This document shows, piece by piece, positions 27,540-37,374 of a stretch of DNA of 58,399 nucleotides. Each line of letters starts with the position of its first letter. The first letter of the stretch is position 1. This DNA is from Bacillus sp. 165 (GTDB taxonomy: Bacteria > Bacillota > Bacilli > Bacillales > Bacillaceae_G). The position numbers and the translations under genes were made by a program. The stretch is from assembly GCF_017742235.1 (NCBI RefSeq), contig NZ_JAGHKQ010000017.1, positions 1 to 58,399 of the forward strand. Direction: 5' to 3'. Under the pieces are notes generated by a model. That model searched no databases and was not told the origin of the DNA. It saw only the letters and a list, made by a program, of their open reading frames with translations.

Positions 27540-27895
27540 AATTAACGGAAAGTGATGTTTGAACGCCCCCTATCGTGTGAATTTGCAATAATATCCGCTC
27601 CTATTTTTTAGTTCAAAGAGCGAACCTGTTAATGAATAATATTTTAAGAACGAGAAAAGTATTTGAAGCGTACTTGGTTATTTTCGCCGATTCCGAATTC
27701 GTATAAACGAATGGAATAGAGCGTTTGGAGTAGTGAGTACATAAAGTGGTAAGGACATCATGAGGTTTATTGCTATCTGTCCCAATTATAGTATAGTCTA
27801 GATGGAGAAAATCATAGATTGCCAAACTGTTTATTAAAAATTCGGCATTTAAGAATACATTTCCTGCAAATGAAACGTAACGCTACCTAACCACA
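27540..27895 (-). pseudogene. Decayed UDP-glucose 6-dehydrogenase
   Basis: The minus strand encodes family sequence in pieces. AEFLINSLAIYDFLHLD matches the usual NPEFLREGSA-YDFLHPD block, IIGTDS follows, and ITKYASNTFLVLKILFIN matches the conserved helix with the K-A-N residues. A frameshift and stops interrupt it: after INRFAL the reading continues in another frame as IGADIIANS, and upstream there is a TAG. Both the NAD-binding N-terminus and the catalytic-cysteine C-terminus are missing. Same orientation as the epimerase just downstream, so once part of that operon. Confidence 0.8.
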
Positions 27896-28290
27896 CATCC
27901 GATTAATTTGGCCAGCTTCATAACAAGAATTTCTTCATTCATCATCTGAAAACATTAATGTCATAATTCCCAGCACGTAATTGGTATTGAAACTTTTGTC
28001 TTCCTTTACTGATAGTCCTACTGCAATAATTATGATTTACAGTTGTGAAACATGTCTTTCAAATTATCCATGAAGCGAAGACGTCTTTGTTCGACACACT
28101 CGATCATAGGAGACTCTAAATCTGGTTCAACAAAAGGAGACGTCCATTCATGGTTCCTTTACAAAAAAGTGCCTTATCGAAATAAGAATTATGTATTTTT
28201 CTTAACTTGACGGCTATGGACTTTATATCAGCCATTTTTTGTATTATACTAATTTAACAAGATAAATTCGTTAAACGAAAAGGAGACTTC
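27896..28290. other. Gene-free stretch with unassigned coding-like fragments
   Basis: No intact gene was found. On the minus strand, two short open stretches look protein-like: one around 28040-28170 containing FVEPDLESPMIECVEQRRL, and one around 27935-28050 containing KFQYQLRAGNYDINVF. Neither has a start and I cannot name a family. With the adjacent dehydrogenase remnant this looks like a decayed region. Confidence 0.35.
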
Positions 28291-28295
28291 CTTAC

Positions 28296-28505
28296 ATGTC
28301 AGATATAGAAAAAAATGCACAAAATGCAAACTCACCAGAAAAAAAGAAAATAAGCTTAGAGGAAGTAATGAGACAAAAGCTGGCCAGTAAAAAGCAAGGA
28401 AATGCAACAGGAAAAACCACAGGTCACTCTAACGGTGCGGTCAAAGGAATGAAAAGTCAGCAGACCAAGAAAACAAATAACCAGCGCAGACGGACTGGCA
28501 TATAG
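28296..28505 (+). CDS. Small basic uncharacterised protein, coupled to ywbE
   Basis: A 69-residue very lysine-, asparagine- and glutamine-rich protein with low-complexity stretches (KKQGNATGKTTGHSN) and an Arg-rich end (NNQRRRTGI). Probably disordered and nucleic-acid-binding, by inference. ATG at 28296 follows AAAAGGAG. Its TAG stop abuts the ATG of ywbE with no gap, so the two are translationally coupled. Confidence 0.75.
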   Translation: MSDIEKNAQNANSPEKKKISLEEVMRQKLASKKQGNATGKTTGHSNGAVKGMKSQQTKKTNNQRRRTGI

Positions 28506-28700
28506 ATGAACGGACAATATCGTACAAATATTTCTCCTGGCCTATCTGTTAGTATTGTGTTAAAAGCAGACCAAAAGACAGGAAAAACAACAAATGGAAT
28601 TGTAAAGGATATTCTGACAAAATCTAGTTTTCATCCCCACGGCATTAAAGTGAGGCTGCAGGATGGGCAAGTCGGCCGAGTAAAAGAAGTCCTCAAATAA
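28506..28700 (+). CDS. ywbE: YwbE family protein (DUF2196)
   Basis: A 64-residue protein matching the YwbE family throughout: GLSVSIVLKADQKTGK, NGIVKDILTKSS, HPHGIKVRLQDGQVGRV. Predicted small beta-barrel; function unknown. ATG directly follows the stop of the upstream small gene and has only a weak ribosome site, so translation probably depends on coupling. Confidence 0.9.
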   Translation: MNGQYRTNISPGLSVSIVLKADQKTGKTTNGIVKDILTKSSFHPHGIKVRLQDGQVGRVKEVLK

Positions 28701-28740
28701 ATAAACAGACAAGTATCGGATGATACTTGTCTGTTTATTT
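28699..28740. terminator. Bidirectional terminator between ywbE and the MscS gene
   Basis: AAATAAACAGACAAGTATC with its inverse copy around a GGAT loop; A- and T-runs on both sides serve both converging genes. Confidence 0.9.
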
Positions 28741-29309
28741 TACTCCTCCGCTCTCTTTACTTGCTCACCAAGTGTAAAGTTTGCTACTTTTGTAATTGTA
28801 CTGTTTGCAAAGAAATAAAATTCTCCATCTGCACCGCGCAGTTTTGTCGTTCTCAGACCAACATCCTCAACCGTCCCTTGTATATCATTCACTTTCACTC
28901 TGTCTCCTACTGAAAATTGATCTTCAAAAATAATAAAGAACCCTGTTACAACGTCCTTTACTAAATTTTGTGCACCAAAGCCAATAGCCAGTCCAGCAAC
29001 ACTCACTCCAGCCAATAATGCGCGCATATCAATCCCAAATGCCTCCAAAGCTGTAACAATAGTAACAAAATAAGTCACATACATAACAATACTTTGACAT
29101 AGCTTCACGAGTGTTGCATCTCTTCGTTCACTATTGCGCATCGGGGCTTTAGAGCGAAGATAGAACATCTTTTCAATAGCCATATTAGCAAAACGGATGA
29201 TGACTCTTGCAATAATGAAAATAACAATTACTTTTAACACGATTCCGCTAAGTGATACCAGCTTATCGGGATTCAACACATACGCATTAAACCAGTCTTT
29301 TGCATTCAT
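28740..29309 (-). CDS. MscS-type mechanosensitive channel, short form
   Basis: A 189-residue protein with TM helices near residues 20-40 and 70-92, and the glycine-alanine pore helix AGVSVAGLAIGFGAQNLVKD near 98-117. The beta domain follows (FSVGDRVKVNDIQGTVEDVG). It stops right after it, at TKVANFTLGEQ, so the C-terminal alpha/beta vestibule domain of typical MscS (about 270-290 residues) is absent. The stop lies at a clean terminator. Either a functional short form or a truncated gene. ATG follows AGGAAGAGG. Confidence 0.85.
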   Translation of the reverse strand: MNAKDWFNAYVLNPDKLVSLSGIVLKVIVIFIIARVIIRFANMAIEKMFYLRSKAPMRNSERRDATLVKLCQSIVMYVTYFVTIVTALEAFGIDMRALLAGVSVAGLAIGFGAQNLVKDVVTGFFIIFEDQFSVGDRVKVNDIQGTVEDVGLRTTKLRGADGEFYFFANSTITKVANFTLGEQVKRAEE

Positions 29310-29334
29310 ATTTTTATCCTCTTCCTTATCTAAA

Positions 29335-29366
29335 TAAAAAAGCGTAAGAACACAACTTACGCTTTT
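29335..29366 (-). terminator. Terminator of tyrS
   Basis: AAGCGTAAG and CTTACGCTT stem followed by TTTTTATTT on the minus strand. Confidence 0.85.
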
Positions 29367-29374
29367 TCTTATTT

Positions 29375-30899
<1,525 letters not shown>

Positions 30900-30905
30900 T
30901 TTATG

Positions 30906-30935
30906 TTTATACCATTTATTAAGGGCGGGTGTCAA
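30906..30935 (-). promoter_or_regulatory. tyrS promoter
   Basis: TTGACA, an 18-base spacer and TATAAA on the minus strand, just before the T-box leader. Confidence 0.75.
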
Positions 30936-30948
30936 ATCTCCCTCCAAA

Positions 30949-31827
30949 TTACAATTGTCTTTTTATAGAACTTTCTAGTAATTCAATATCTCCTTGAATT
31001 TCTTGAATTTCTTGGTTTTTTATATATAAAAGCAAACCTTCCACAATATATTCGCGCGGTTCTTCTTTTTCCTTCAATTCATTCTCCAATTCTTCTAAAG
31101 AGGAGCACACTTGCTTTATCTTTTTCTGGTCATAAGATATATCTGCTAATTTCTCTTTCATCTCTGTAATTGCCCTAAAAACCTTCTTTTCTTCATCCCC
31201 AAGATTCAAGTACGGACTTAGCATTTCTTTACGCAATACTGGCTGCTTCTCTATAGCAAGACTTTGCACGATACCATCTAAACGCCTCACAATAAACGAA
31301 GCGAGATAAGCAAAGTCCAGTTCTTCTTGATCTACGACAATATAGAGGAAGTATTCACCGATTATGCCGTTTAACATGGTTGCACAATCCAGTACAAACG
31401 GAGAAACAGCTTCACCATATACCTCCACCAATCGCTTGCAATACCAATTTAGACTTTCCGCTCTCATCTTAAAAATAAAATTACGAAGCTCTTCATGTAT
31501 AAGGATGCTCTTTTCTCCCATGTTCATATGAATAAACTCTCGATGTGCGGAAAACTCTGTAAACTGAAGAGTAATTTGTTTAACTAATGCTTCTTTTGAG
31601 CTTACCGTTTCGTTTTGCTCTATATTTAACATTTTGCTAGAAATGGATTCATAATAATACTTAAAGATGGACAACATAAGGTCTTCCTTAGAAGTAAAAT
31701 AATTATACACCGACCCTTTCGAAATTCCGCTTTTTTCAGCAATCTCTTGAATCGAAGTAGAATGGTACCCTTTTTGTCCAAATAGCTTCATTGCCGTTTC
31801 TATAATGATCTTCTTGCGTTCATTCAT
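30949..31827 (-). CDS. TetR-family regulator divergent from an RND pump
   Basis: A 292-residue regulator, longer than the usual 190-220. The helix-turn-helix is near residues 25-45 (TSIQEIAEKSGISKGSVYNY). The C-terminal 90 residues are charged and helical (EMKEKLADISYDQKKIKQ), an addition with no named domain. ATG at 31827 follows AAGGTGAGAG. Divergent from the RND gene, with an operator-like inverted repeat near each promoter, so it most likely represses both. Confidence 0.9.
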   Translation of the reverse strand: MNERKKIIIETAMKLFGQKGYHSTSIQEIAEKSGISKGSVYNYFTSKEDLMLSIFKYYYESISSKMLNIEQNETVSSKEALVKQITLQFTEFSAHREFIHMNMGEKSILIHEELRNFIFKMRAESLNWYCKRLVEVYGEAVSPFVLDCATMLNGIIGEYFLYIVVDQEELDFAYLASFIVRRLDGIVQSLAIEKQPVLRKEMLSPYLNLGDEEKKVFRAITEMKEKLADISYDQKKIKQVCSSLEELENELKEKEEPREYIVEGLLLYIKNQEIQEIQGDIELLESSIKRQL

Positions 31828-31926
31828 AACTCTCACCTTATATTTCATTTATTTATGTTTCTTAACTTTTAAAGCTATTCCTATCTCTACTTTTACACAT
31901 ACTACAGAAAACTGAATTACACAATG

Positions 31927-31940
31927 TGACTGAACGGTCA
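31927..31940. promoter_or_regulatory. TetR operator, copy 1
   Basis: TGACTGAACGGTCA, an imperfect palindrome with TGAC/GTCA ends. It sits immediately downstream of the TATAAT -10 box of the regulator gene (minus strand, 31944-31949), suited to autorepression. Confidence 0.65.
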
Positions 31941-32054
31941 TTTATTATAATGATAACCGATTTCACAAAACATATCCATCCGTTCTTTCTCAATATAAAA
32001 CGGAAGTCCCAAATATTTACTATAAGTAAACTTATCATTACTATATTGCCTTTA

Positions 32055-32083
32055 TGGACACGTTGCTTTATAGTACATAATAG
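32055..32083 (+). promoter_or_regulatory. RND gene promoter
   Basis: TGGACA, a 17-base spacer and TAATAG. The expected transcription start falls in operator copy 2. Confidence 0.55.
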
Positions 32084-32085
32084 AA

Positions 32086-32099
32086 TGACCAATCAGTCA
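32086..32099. promoter_or_regulatory. TetR operator, copy 2
   Basis: TGACCAATCAGTCA; its reverse complement matches copy 1 at 12 of 14 bases. It covers the inferred start of transcription of the RND gene. Confidence 0.65.
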
Positions 32100-32136
32100 T
32101 ATCACATTCGAACTATTAGTCAAAGGAGTGAAAAAA

Positions 32137-35100
32137 TTGAAAGGTGTTATTAACTTCGCGTTAAAAAATAAGCTGGCTGTTTGGTTGCTTACTATCATTG
32201 TTACAATTGCAGGCCTGTATGCCGGCACAAATATGAAGTTGGAAACTTTACCGGATATTACTATACCTTCCGTTACGATTACGACCATTTATCCGGGAGC
32301 AGCCCCGCAAGAAGTTGCGGATAAAGTTACAGAACCAATAGAGCAACGGGTAAAAAACTTACCGGGTGTTGATGTTGTCAGCTCTTATTCGTTTGCCAAT
32401 GCTTCTTCCATTCAAATTGAATACAATTATAGCAAAGATATGGATAAAGCATTAACAGAAGCAAAAGAAGCGGTAGGAAAAATTAATTTGCCGGACGGAG
32501 TGCAAAGTCCTGCTGTTTCCCGTATCAGCTTTAACGCATTTCCTGTTATTACTTTCAGTGTAACGGATAAATCAAAATCACTGGCAGAACTAACAAAATT
32601 AGTAGACAAAGAAGTTGTCCCTCAATTGGAAGGTCTTGAAGGCGTTTCTTCTGTAGATATCGCAGGTCAGTATATGCAAGAAGTACAGCTCTCCTTCAAA
32701 CAAGATGAATTAAACAAATATGGATTGAGCGCAGATACTGTCCAAAACATTATTAAAGGCTCTGCTGTTTCTATCCCAGCAGGATTATATACTTTTAACG
32801 ATAAAGAAAAAACAGTAGTAGTAGACGGTAACATTACGACGATGGAAGACCTAAAAAATATAAGTATTCCGGTTACACCTTCTGCTGCTGGGACTCAAGG
32901 GGCTCAATCCACCCAAGGTATAGCAGCTCCTAAAGGCATTCCAACTGTAACATTGAAGGATGTCGCAGATGTAAAGGTAATCGGAAAAGCGGAATCCATT
33001 TCAAGAACGAACGGCGAAGAATCTATTGCCATTCAAGTTGTAAAGAGTGCCGATGCTAATACCGTAGATGTTGTAAACAAAGTGAAAGATAAAATTGATA
33101 CGATACAGAAGGATTTTAAAGGACTGAAACTCATTCCGACCTTCGACCAAGGAAAACCGATTGAAGAATCTGTAAGTACAATGCTGAACAAAGCATTAGT
33201 CGGAGCAGTCTTTGCAGTCATTATCATTCTGTTGTTTTTACGAGATTTTAAATCAACAATTATTTCGATTATCTCTATTCCATTGTCACTACTAATTGCT
33301 ATTTTGCTGTTGAAGCAAATGGATATTTCATTAAATATTATGACGTTGGGCGCTATGACCGTAGCAATTGGGCGTGTTGTAGATGACTCTATCGTAGTTA
33401 TTGAAAACATTTACAGAAGGATGTCTCTGTCTACCGAAAAGCTCACAGGAAGAGAGTTAATTCGTGAAGCAACAAAACAGATGTTCATCCCAATTTTATC
33501 ATCTACTATCGTAACCATTGCAGTATTTTTACCACTTGGACTAGTAACAGGTCCTGTTGGTGAGATGTTCTTACCTTTTGCATTAACTATAGTATTTGCC
33601 TTGTTAGCATCTCTAGTAGTTGCTATCACAGTTGTACCGATGCTGGCACACTCTTTATTCCGTAAAGGAATATCTCATAAAAATAATCATGCCGAAAAAC
33701 CTGGCAAGCTTGCAGGCGGATATAAAAAAGTATTGAATTGGTCCCTGAACCATAAAATACTAACATTCAGCCTAGCAGTCCTTTTGTTAATAGGAAGCTT
33801 CTTTTTAGTTCCTTTGATTGGGGTAAGCTTTATTCCTTCTGATCAAGAGAAAATGATTGTGGCTACGTACAGCCCTGCACCTGGTGAAAAATCAGAAGAA
33901 GTACAAGATACAGCAACACAAGCGGAAAGTTATTTCCAAGATAAGAAAGATGTAGAAACTATCCAATATTCTATTGGCGGCAGCAACCCTATGAACCCTG
34001 CAGCCACAAACCAACTGTTATTCTTTGTAAGGTACAAAGATGACACAGAAAATTTTGCAGACGAACAAGAACGAGTATTAAAAGACTTAGACAAAATGTC
34101 TTCTCAAGGCGAGTGGGGCTATCAAGATGTAAGTGGAGCAGGAAGCAGTAATGCGACTACTCTATACGTATACGGAGACAGCATAGAAGAAATTCAGCCG
34201 ATCGTTTCCGATGTCATGGATATTTTAAAGAAAGATGATGCGTTTACAAACATTGATTCCAGTATTTCTGAATCCTATGACCAATACACACTTGTAGCCG
34301 ATCAAGAAAAATTGAGCAAACTCGGTCTGACTGCAGGCCAAGTAGGAATGGCCCTTATCAATACAGGTCAGCCACAGGCTATTACAACAATCAAAGAAGA
34401 TGGTAAAGAATTAAATGTGTATATAGAAACAAAGAAAAACGAATATAGTACAATCGCTGATTTAGAAAACAAAACCATTCAATCTCCATTAGGCTTTGAG
34501 GTGCCTCTTAAAGATGTAGTCACAGTGAAGGAAGGCAAATCTCCAAATACAGTTACACGCCGAGATGGAAAACTGTACGCACAAGTATCTGCAGAAATTA
34601 AGACAGACGATGTCAGCAAAGCATCTGCAGATTTAAAAAAGAAAGTCGATAAATTGGATATCCCTTCTACTACGAGCATCTCATTTGGCGGCGTAGCAGA
34701 ACAAATTAACGAATCGTTTACTCAACTTGGTTTAGCTATGCTTGCAGCTATTGCGATAGTATACTTTATCCTTGTAATCACATTCGGCGGCGGTCTTGCA
34801 CCTTTTGCCATTCTTTTCTCACTGCCATTCACCATCATCGGCGGATTAGTTGCTTTATTCATTGCACAGGAAACGATCAGTATTTCTGCTCTCATTGGAG
34901 CATTGATGTTAATCGGTATCGTTGTTACGAATGCCATTGTACTAATCGATCGTGTAATCCACAACGAACAAGCAGGTTTATCTACAAGAGAAGCCCTGCT
35001 TGAAGCCGGAGCAATTCGTCTTCGTCCAATCTTAATGACAGCACTTGCTACTATAGGAGCGCTTATTCCATTAGCTTTAGGATTCGAAGGCGGCGGTTTG

Positions 35101-35244
35101 ATCTCCAAAGGTCTTGGTGTAACAGTTATAGGTGGATTAACAAGTTCTACACTGTTAACACTGCTCGTTGTTCCTATTGTGTATGAAACACTCATGAAAC
35201 TTCGCAGAAAAATGAAAAGAACTAAACAAACGAAAGTAGCCTAA
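32137..35244 (+). CDS. RND-family multidrug efflux transporter (SwrC/AcrB type)
   Basis: A 1035-residue proton-driven exporter. N-terminal TM1 is followed by the PDITIPSVTITTIYPGAAP motif, two large extracytoplasmic loops (about residues 35-330 and 560-850) and two sets of membrane helices; TM4 holds the proton-relay Asp pair in GRVVDDSIVVIENI. The likely start is TTG at 32137, eight bases after AAAGGAG; a GTG at 32128 overlaps it. No membrane-fusion or outer-membrane partner is adjacent, as for SwrC of B. subtilis. Substrates unknown. Confidence 0.95.
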   Translation: MKGVINFALKNKLAVWLLTIIVTIAGLYAGTNMKLETLPDITIPSVTITTIYPGAAPQEVADKVTEPIEQRVKNLPGVDVVSSYSFANASSIQIEYNYSKDMDKALTEAKEAVGKINLPDGVQSPAVSRISFNAFPVITFSVTDKSKSLAELTKLVDKEVVPQLEGLEGVSSVDIAGQYMQEVQLSFKQDELNKYGLSADTVQNIIKGSAVSIPAGLYTFNDKEKTVVVDGNITTMEDLKNISIPVTPSAAGTQGAQSTQGIAAPKGIPTVTLKDVADVKVIGKAESISRTNGEESIAIQVVKSADANTVDVVNKVKDKIDTIQKDFKGLKLIPTFDQGKPIEESVSTMLNKALVGAVFAVIIILLFLRDFKSTIISIISIPLSLLIAILLLKQMDISLNIMTLGAMTVAIGRVVDDSIVVIENIYRRMSLSTEKLTGRELIREATKQMFIPILSSTIVTIAVFLPLGLVTGPVGEMFLPFALTIVFALLASLVVAITVVPMLAHSLFRKGISHKNNHAEKPGKLAGGYKKVLNWSLNHKILTFSLAVLLLIGSFFLVPLIGVSFIPSDQEKMIVATYSPAPGEKSEEVQDTATQAESYFQDKKDVETIQYSIGGSNPMNPAATNQLLFFVRYKDDTENFADEQERVLKDLDKMSSQGEWGYQDVSGAGSSNATTLYVYGDSIEEIQPIVSDVMDILKKDDAFTNIDSSISESYDQYTLVADQEKLSKLGLTAGQVGMALINTGQPQAITTIKEDGKELNVYIETKKNEYSTIADLENKTIQSPLGFEVPLKDVVTVKEGKSPNTVTRRDGKLYAQVSAEIKTDDVSKASADLKKKVDKLDIPSTTSISFGGVAEQINESFTQLGLAMLAAIAIVYFILVITFGGGLAPFAILFSLPFTIIGGLVALFIAQETISISALIGALMLIGIVVTNAIVLIDRVIHNEQAGLSTREALLEAGAIRLRPILMTALATIGALIPLALGFEGGGLISKGLGVTVIGGLTSSTLLTLLVVPIVYETLMKLRRKMKRTKQTKVA

Positions 35245-35249
35245 AACAT

Positions 35250-35285
35250 CAAAGCACTGTCTGCAATTATGCCGACAGTGCTTTG
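35250..35285 (+). terminator. Terminator of the RND gene
   Basis: CAAAGCACTGTC and GACAGTGCTTTG enclose a 12-base loop. The stem is strong, but the T-tract is poor. Confidence 0.7.
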
Positions 35286-35391
35286 GTTTATCAAATATAA
35301 GGGATATAATTCTCATTTTAAAAACATCCTCGATCAATTTTAACGAGCTTCATTTCAATACACTCCTCCTCGGAACACACCACCTGCAAAT

Positions 35392-36630
35392 TTATTTACT
35401 CTTTGATGGCGGCAGCATCGGATGTTCCTCGCCTGTCCAAAGGGTGCTGTCATCCCAAATAGCCCGGTCTTCATCACCTAGCTTCCAACTTCCTGTTCCT
35501 TTTAACCTATATTTTTTGACCAGTTCCATCTTGGCTTTTATAGAGTCTAGATTATCATACCAAAAATGATACGTGCCAGGTGATAAAACCCTTCCATTTA
35601 AAGTTTCTAGATTTGTAATCATTACAGTTGCTTTAGCAGACTTTGTTTCCTCATCAAAATCAACAATACCATTATATTTGGAAACTAGCCCAATAATAGC
35701 TTTATTAACAATTCCATTTCCTCCGCTTTCTTCCCCTTCCATCCAATACCTTCCGAAGAATGGTAACCCTAACACGATTTTATCACTAGGAACTCCCTGC
35801 TTGAGTGCATATTGGATGGACTTTTCCACCCAAGGGTAGCTTGCAATCGGGCCTTCCGGGCCTCCTTGATAACTCTCATCGTATGCCATAATCATTAAAT
35901 AGTCACTATACTTATGAAGATTAGCATAGTCATTAGAACCATGCCAGCCTGTATTCCATTCGTTTGGATTTGCCACAACAGCTACCGATACTTCTTTATT
36001 TATTGGCACCTTATTTCTGAGTAATTTCACAAAATCGGTGTAAATCTCCCGCTCTTCCTCTGTCACATTTTCTATGTCTACATTGACCCCATCTAAATGG
36101 GTAGCTTGCATGAAATTTGCGATATCATCGGCTAGTTTATGACGGTTTTCCAATGCCCTTTTCCCTTTTTCTTGATCCCAATGATTGCTTACAAACGGTA
36201 CAACCTTTATATTTTGCCTATGCATATCCTTTATAAAAGCAGGATCAACGTAAGGCGTAATCACTAAATTTCCATTGTCATCTAAATCAAAATAGCTAGG
36301 AGACACTACACGTAATACTCCTTTTGTATTCTCTACATATTGTCTATATAACGCCTTGTCTCCACCATATAAGTACGACATATTGAACCTGTGTACAGGC
36401 GGCTGTAAGTTTTCAGCACCCTGTACAGCATAGGTAGCTATAACCCTTCCATCCTGTAACAAAACAACATTGCGTACCTTTAATCGGCTATAATTTCCGC
36501 GAATGTACTGAAGCGCTTCTTGCAAAAGTACAGATGTAGCATATTGTTTTATATTATCTCGTGCAAGAAAAAAGAGAAAATCACACTCTTTCCATACGGG
36601 TCTGGTTTCTACCCTTTCAAACCAACTCAT
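35392..36630 (-). CDS. Glycoside hydrolase family 18 protein
   Basis: A 412-residue protein with a GH18 barrel from about residue 100 onward. The catalytic DGxxxDxE motif reads LDGVNVDIEN (Asp180, Asp185, Glu187), so the proton donor is present. The C-terminal KGTGSWKLGDED segment is typical of spore cortex N-acetylglucosaminidases such as SleL/YaaH, but there are no LysM domains and no signal peptide. ATG at 36630 follows GGAGGTGG. A spore or cytoplasmic glycan target is possible; substrate not shown. Confidence 0.88.
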   Translation of the reverse strand: MSWFERVETRPVWKECDFLFFLARDNIKQYATSVLLQEALQYIRGNYSRLKVRNVVLLQDGRVIATYAVQGAENLQPPVHRFNMSYLYGGDKALYRQYVENTKGVLRVVSPSYFDLDDNGNLVITPYVDPAFIKDMHRQNIKVVPFVSNHWDQEKGKRALENRHKLADDIANFMQATHLDGVNVDIENVTEEEREIYTDFVKLLRNKVPINKEVSVAVVANPNEWNTGWHGSNDYANLHKYSDYLMIMAYDESYQGGPEGPIASYPWVEKSIQYALKQGVPSDKIVLGLPFFGRYWMEGEESGGNGIVNKAIIGLVSKYNGIVDFDEETKSAKATVMITNLETLNGRVLSPGTYHFWYDNLDSIKAKMELVKKYRLKGTGSWKLGDEDRAIWDDSTLWTGEEHPMLPPSKSK

Positions 36631-36645
36631 TTCCCCCACCTCCAT

Positions 36646-36899
36646 TCACTAATGTATGCATTCATTTTCGTTTTCGATTCTATGTTATTTGTTGTCTAAA
36701 TTCACAGGCAAGTGCAAATCCTCCTGTCTGTCTACCTCACAAGGGCTGTGCGGTACGACGCGAAATACTTCTAGAATCCCTCCTTGTGTTCTTCATCGGT
36801 AAAGGAATTTTTTCAATATCTCAAAGAACGTTCTTTTATACAAGAAGCAGACCATGAAATCTTTCTTCTAACCTCTGCACTTCCTTATTCTTTAAAAAC
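36646..36899. other. GH18 upstream region
   Basis: No gene was called. On the minus strand a frame with protein-like content (ILEVFRVVPHSPCEVDRQE, ending LPVNLDNK-stop) spans about 36695-36795. It lies after AAGGAGGG but has no ATG, GTG or TTG at a useful distance, so it is left unassigned. Confidence 0.25.
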
Positions 36900-36925
36900 A
36901 AAAAAGACAGCTCATTCGCTGTCTT
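36900..36925 (-). terminator. Terminator overlapping the end of the 81-residue gene
   Basis: AAGACAGC and GCTGTCTT pair, followed by TTTTG on the minus strand; the stop codon lies in the loop. Confidence 0.7.
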
Positions 36926-37157
36926 CCTCTTGAACAGTACCCACAAATCCAGAACCTTGCCTTTCGTTTAACCAATCAATAAATTCGTTCAGAAATTCTT
37001 CACGGTCCATCTGAGTATGTATAACACCCTCTATTTTTAATTGCCTCGGCCTAGACGGCTTTAGACGATTCACTGCAATACGCTTCATAATTTTCTCATA
37101 TTGATCCATAGTTTCCACTAAAGAGCGTGTATCTTTATCTTTATCTTCATACCTCAT
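36912..37157 (-). CDS. Small uncharacterised protein
   Basis: An 81-residue soluble protein that I do not recognise. It is charged, with a Lys/Arg-rich middle (KRIAVNRLKPSRPRQLK) and an acidic C-terminal helix (DREEFLNEFIDWLNERQ). ATG at 37157 follows a strong AAAGGAGGT and a terminator closes it, so it is a real gene. It is separate from acsA upstream. Confidence 0.75.
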   Translation of the reverse strand: MRYEDKDKDTRSLVETMDQYEKIMKRIAVNRLKPSRPRQLKIEGVIHTQMDREEFLNEFIDWLNERQGSGFVGTVQEEDSE

Positions 37158-37374
37158 ATATTCTACCTCCTTTTTTCTATTTTAACAGAATGAGGCAAAT
37201 AGTAGATTATGAAAAATCCCCCTCTGAAATATTGGTATATATGGTTACACGCGCAAGAGAGCGCGGCAAAACTCTAGTCCCTTCACTTCTTTTCATAACA
37301 ATCTTATGAAAGGTTACTCACAACTAGTTTTCCACCGACCATTAAAAGCAACTGCCCAGTCTTTTGGCATTTTC

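Noticed and set aside
37127..37309. Small plus-strand open frame upstream of the 81-residue gene
   Set aside because: No ribosome site at its start, overlaps the start of the opposite-strand gene, and has no recognisable content.
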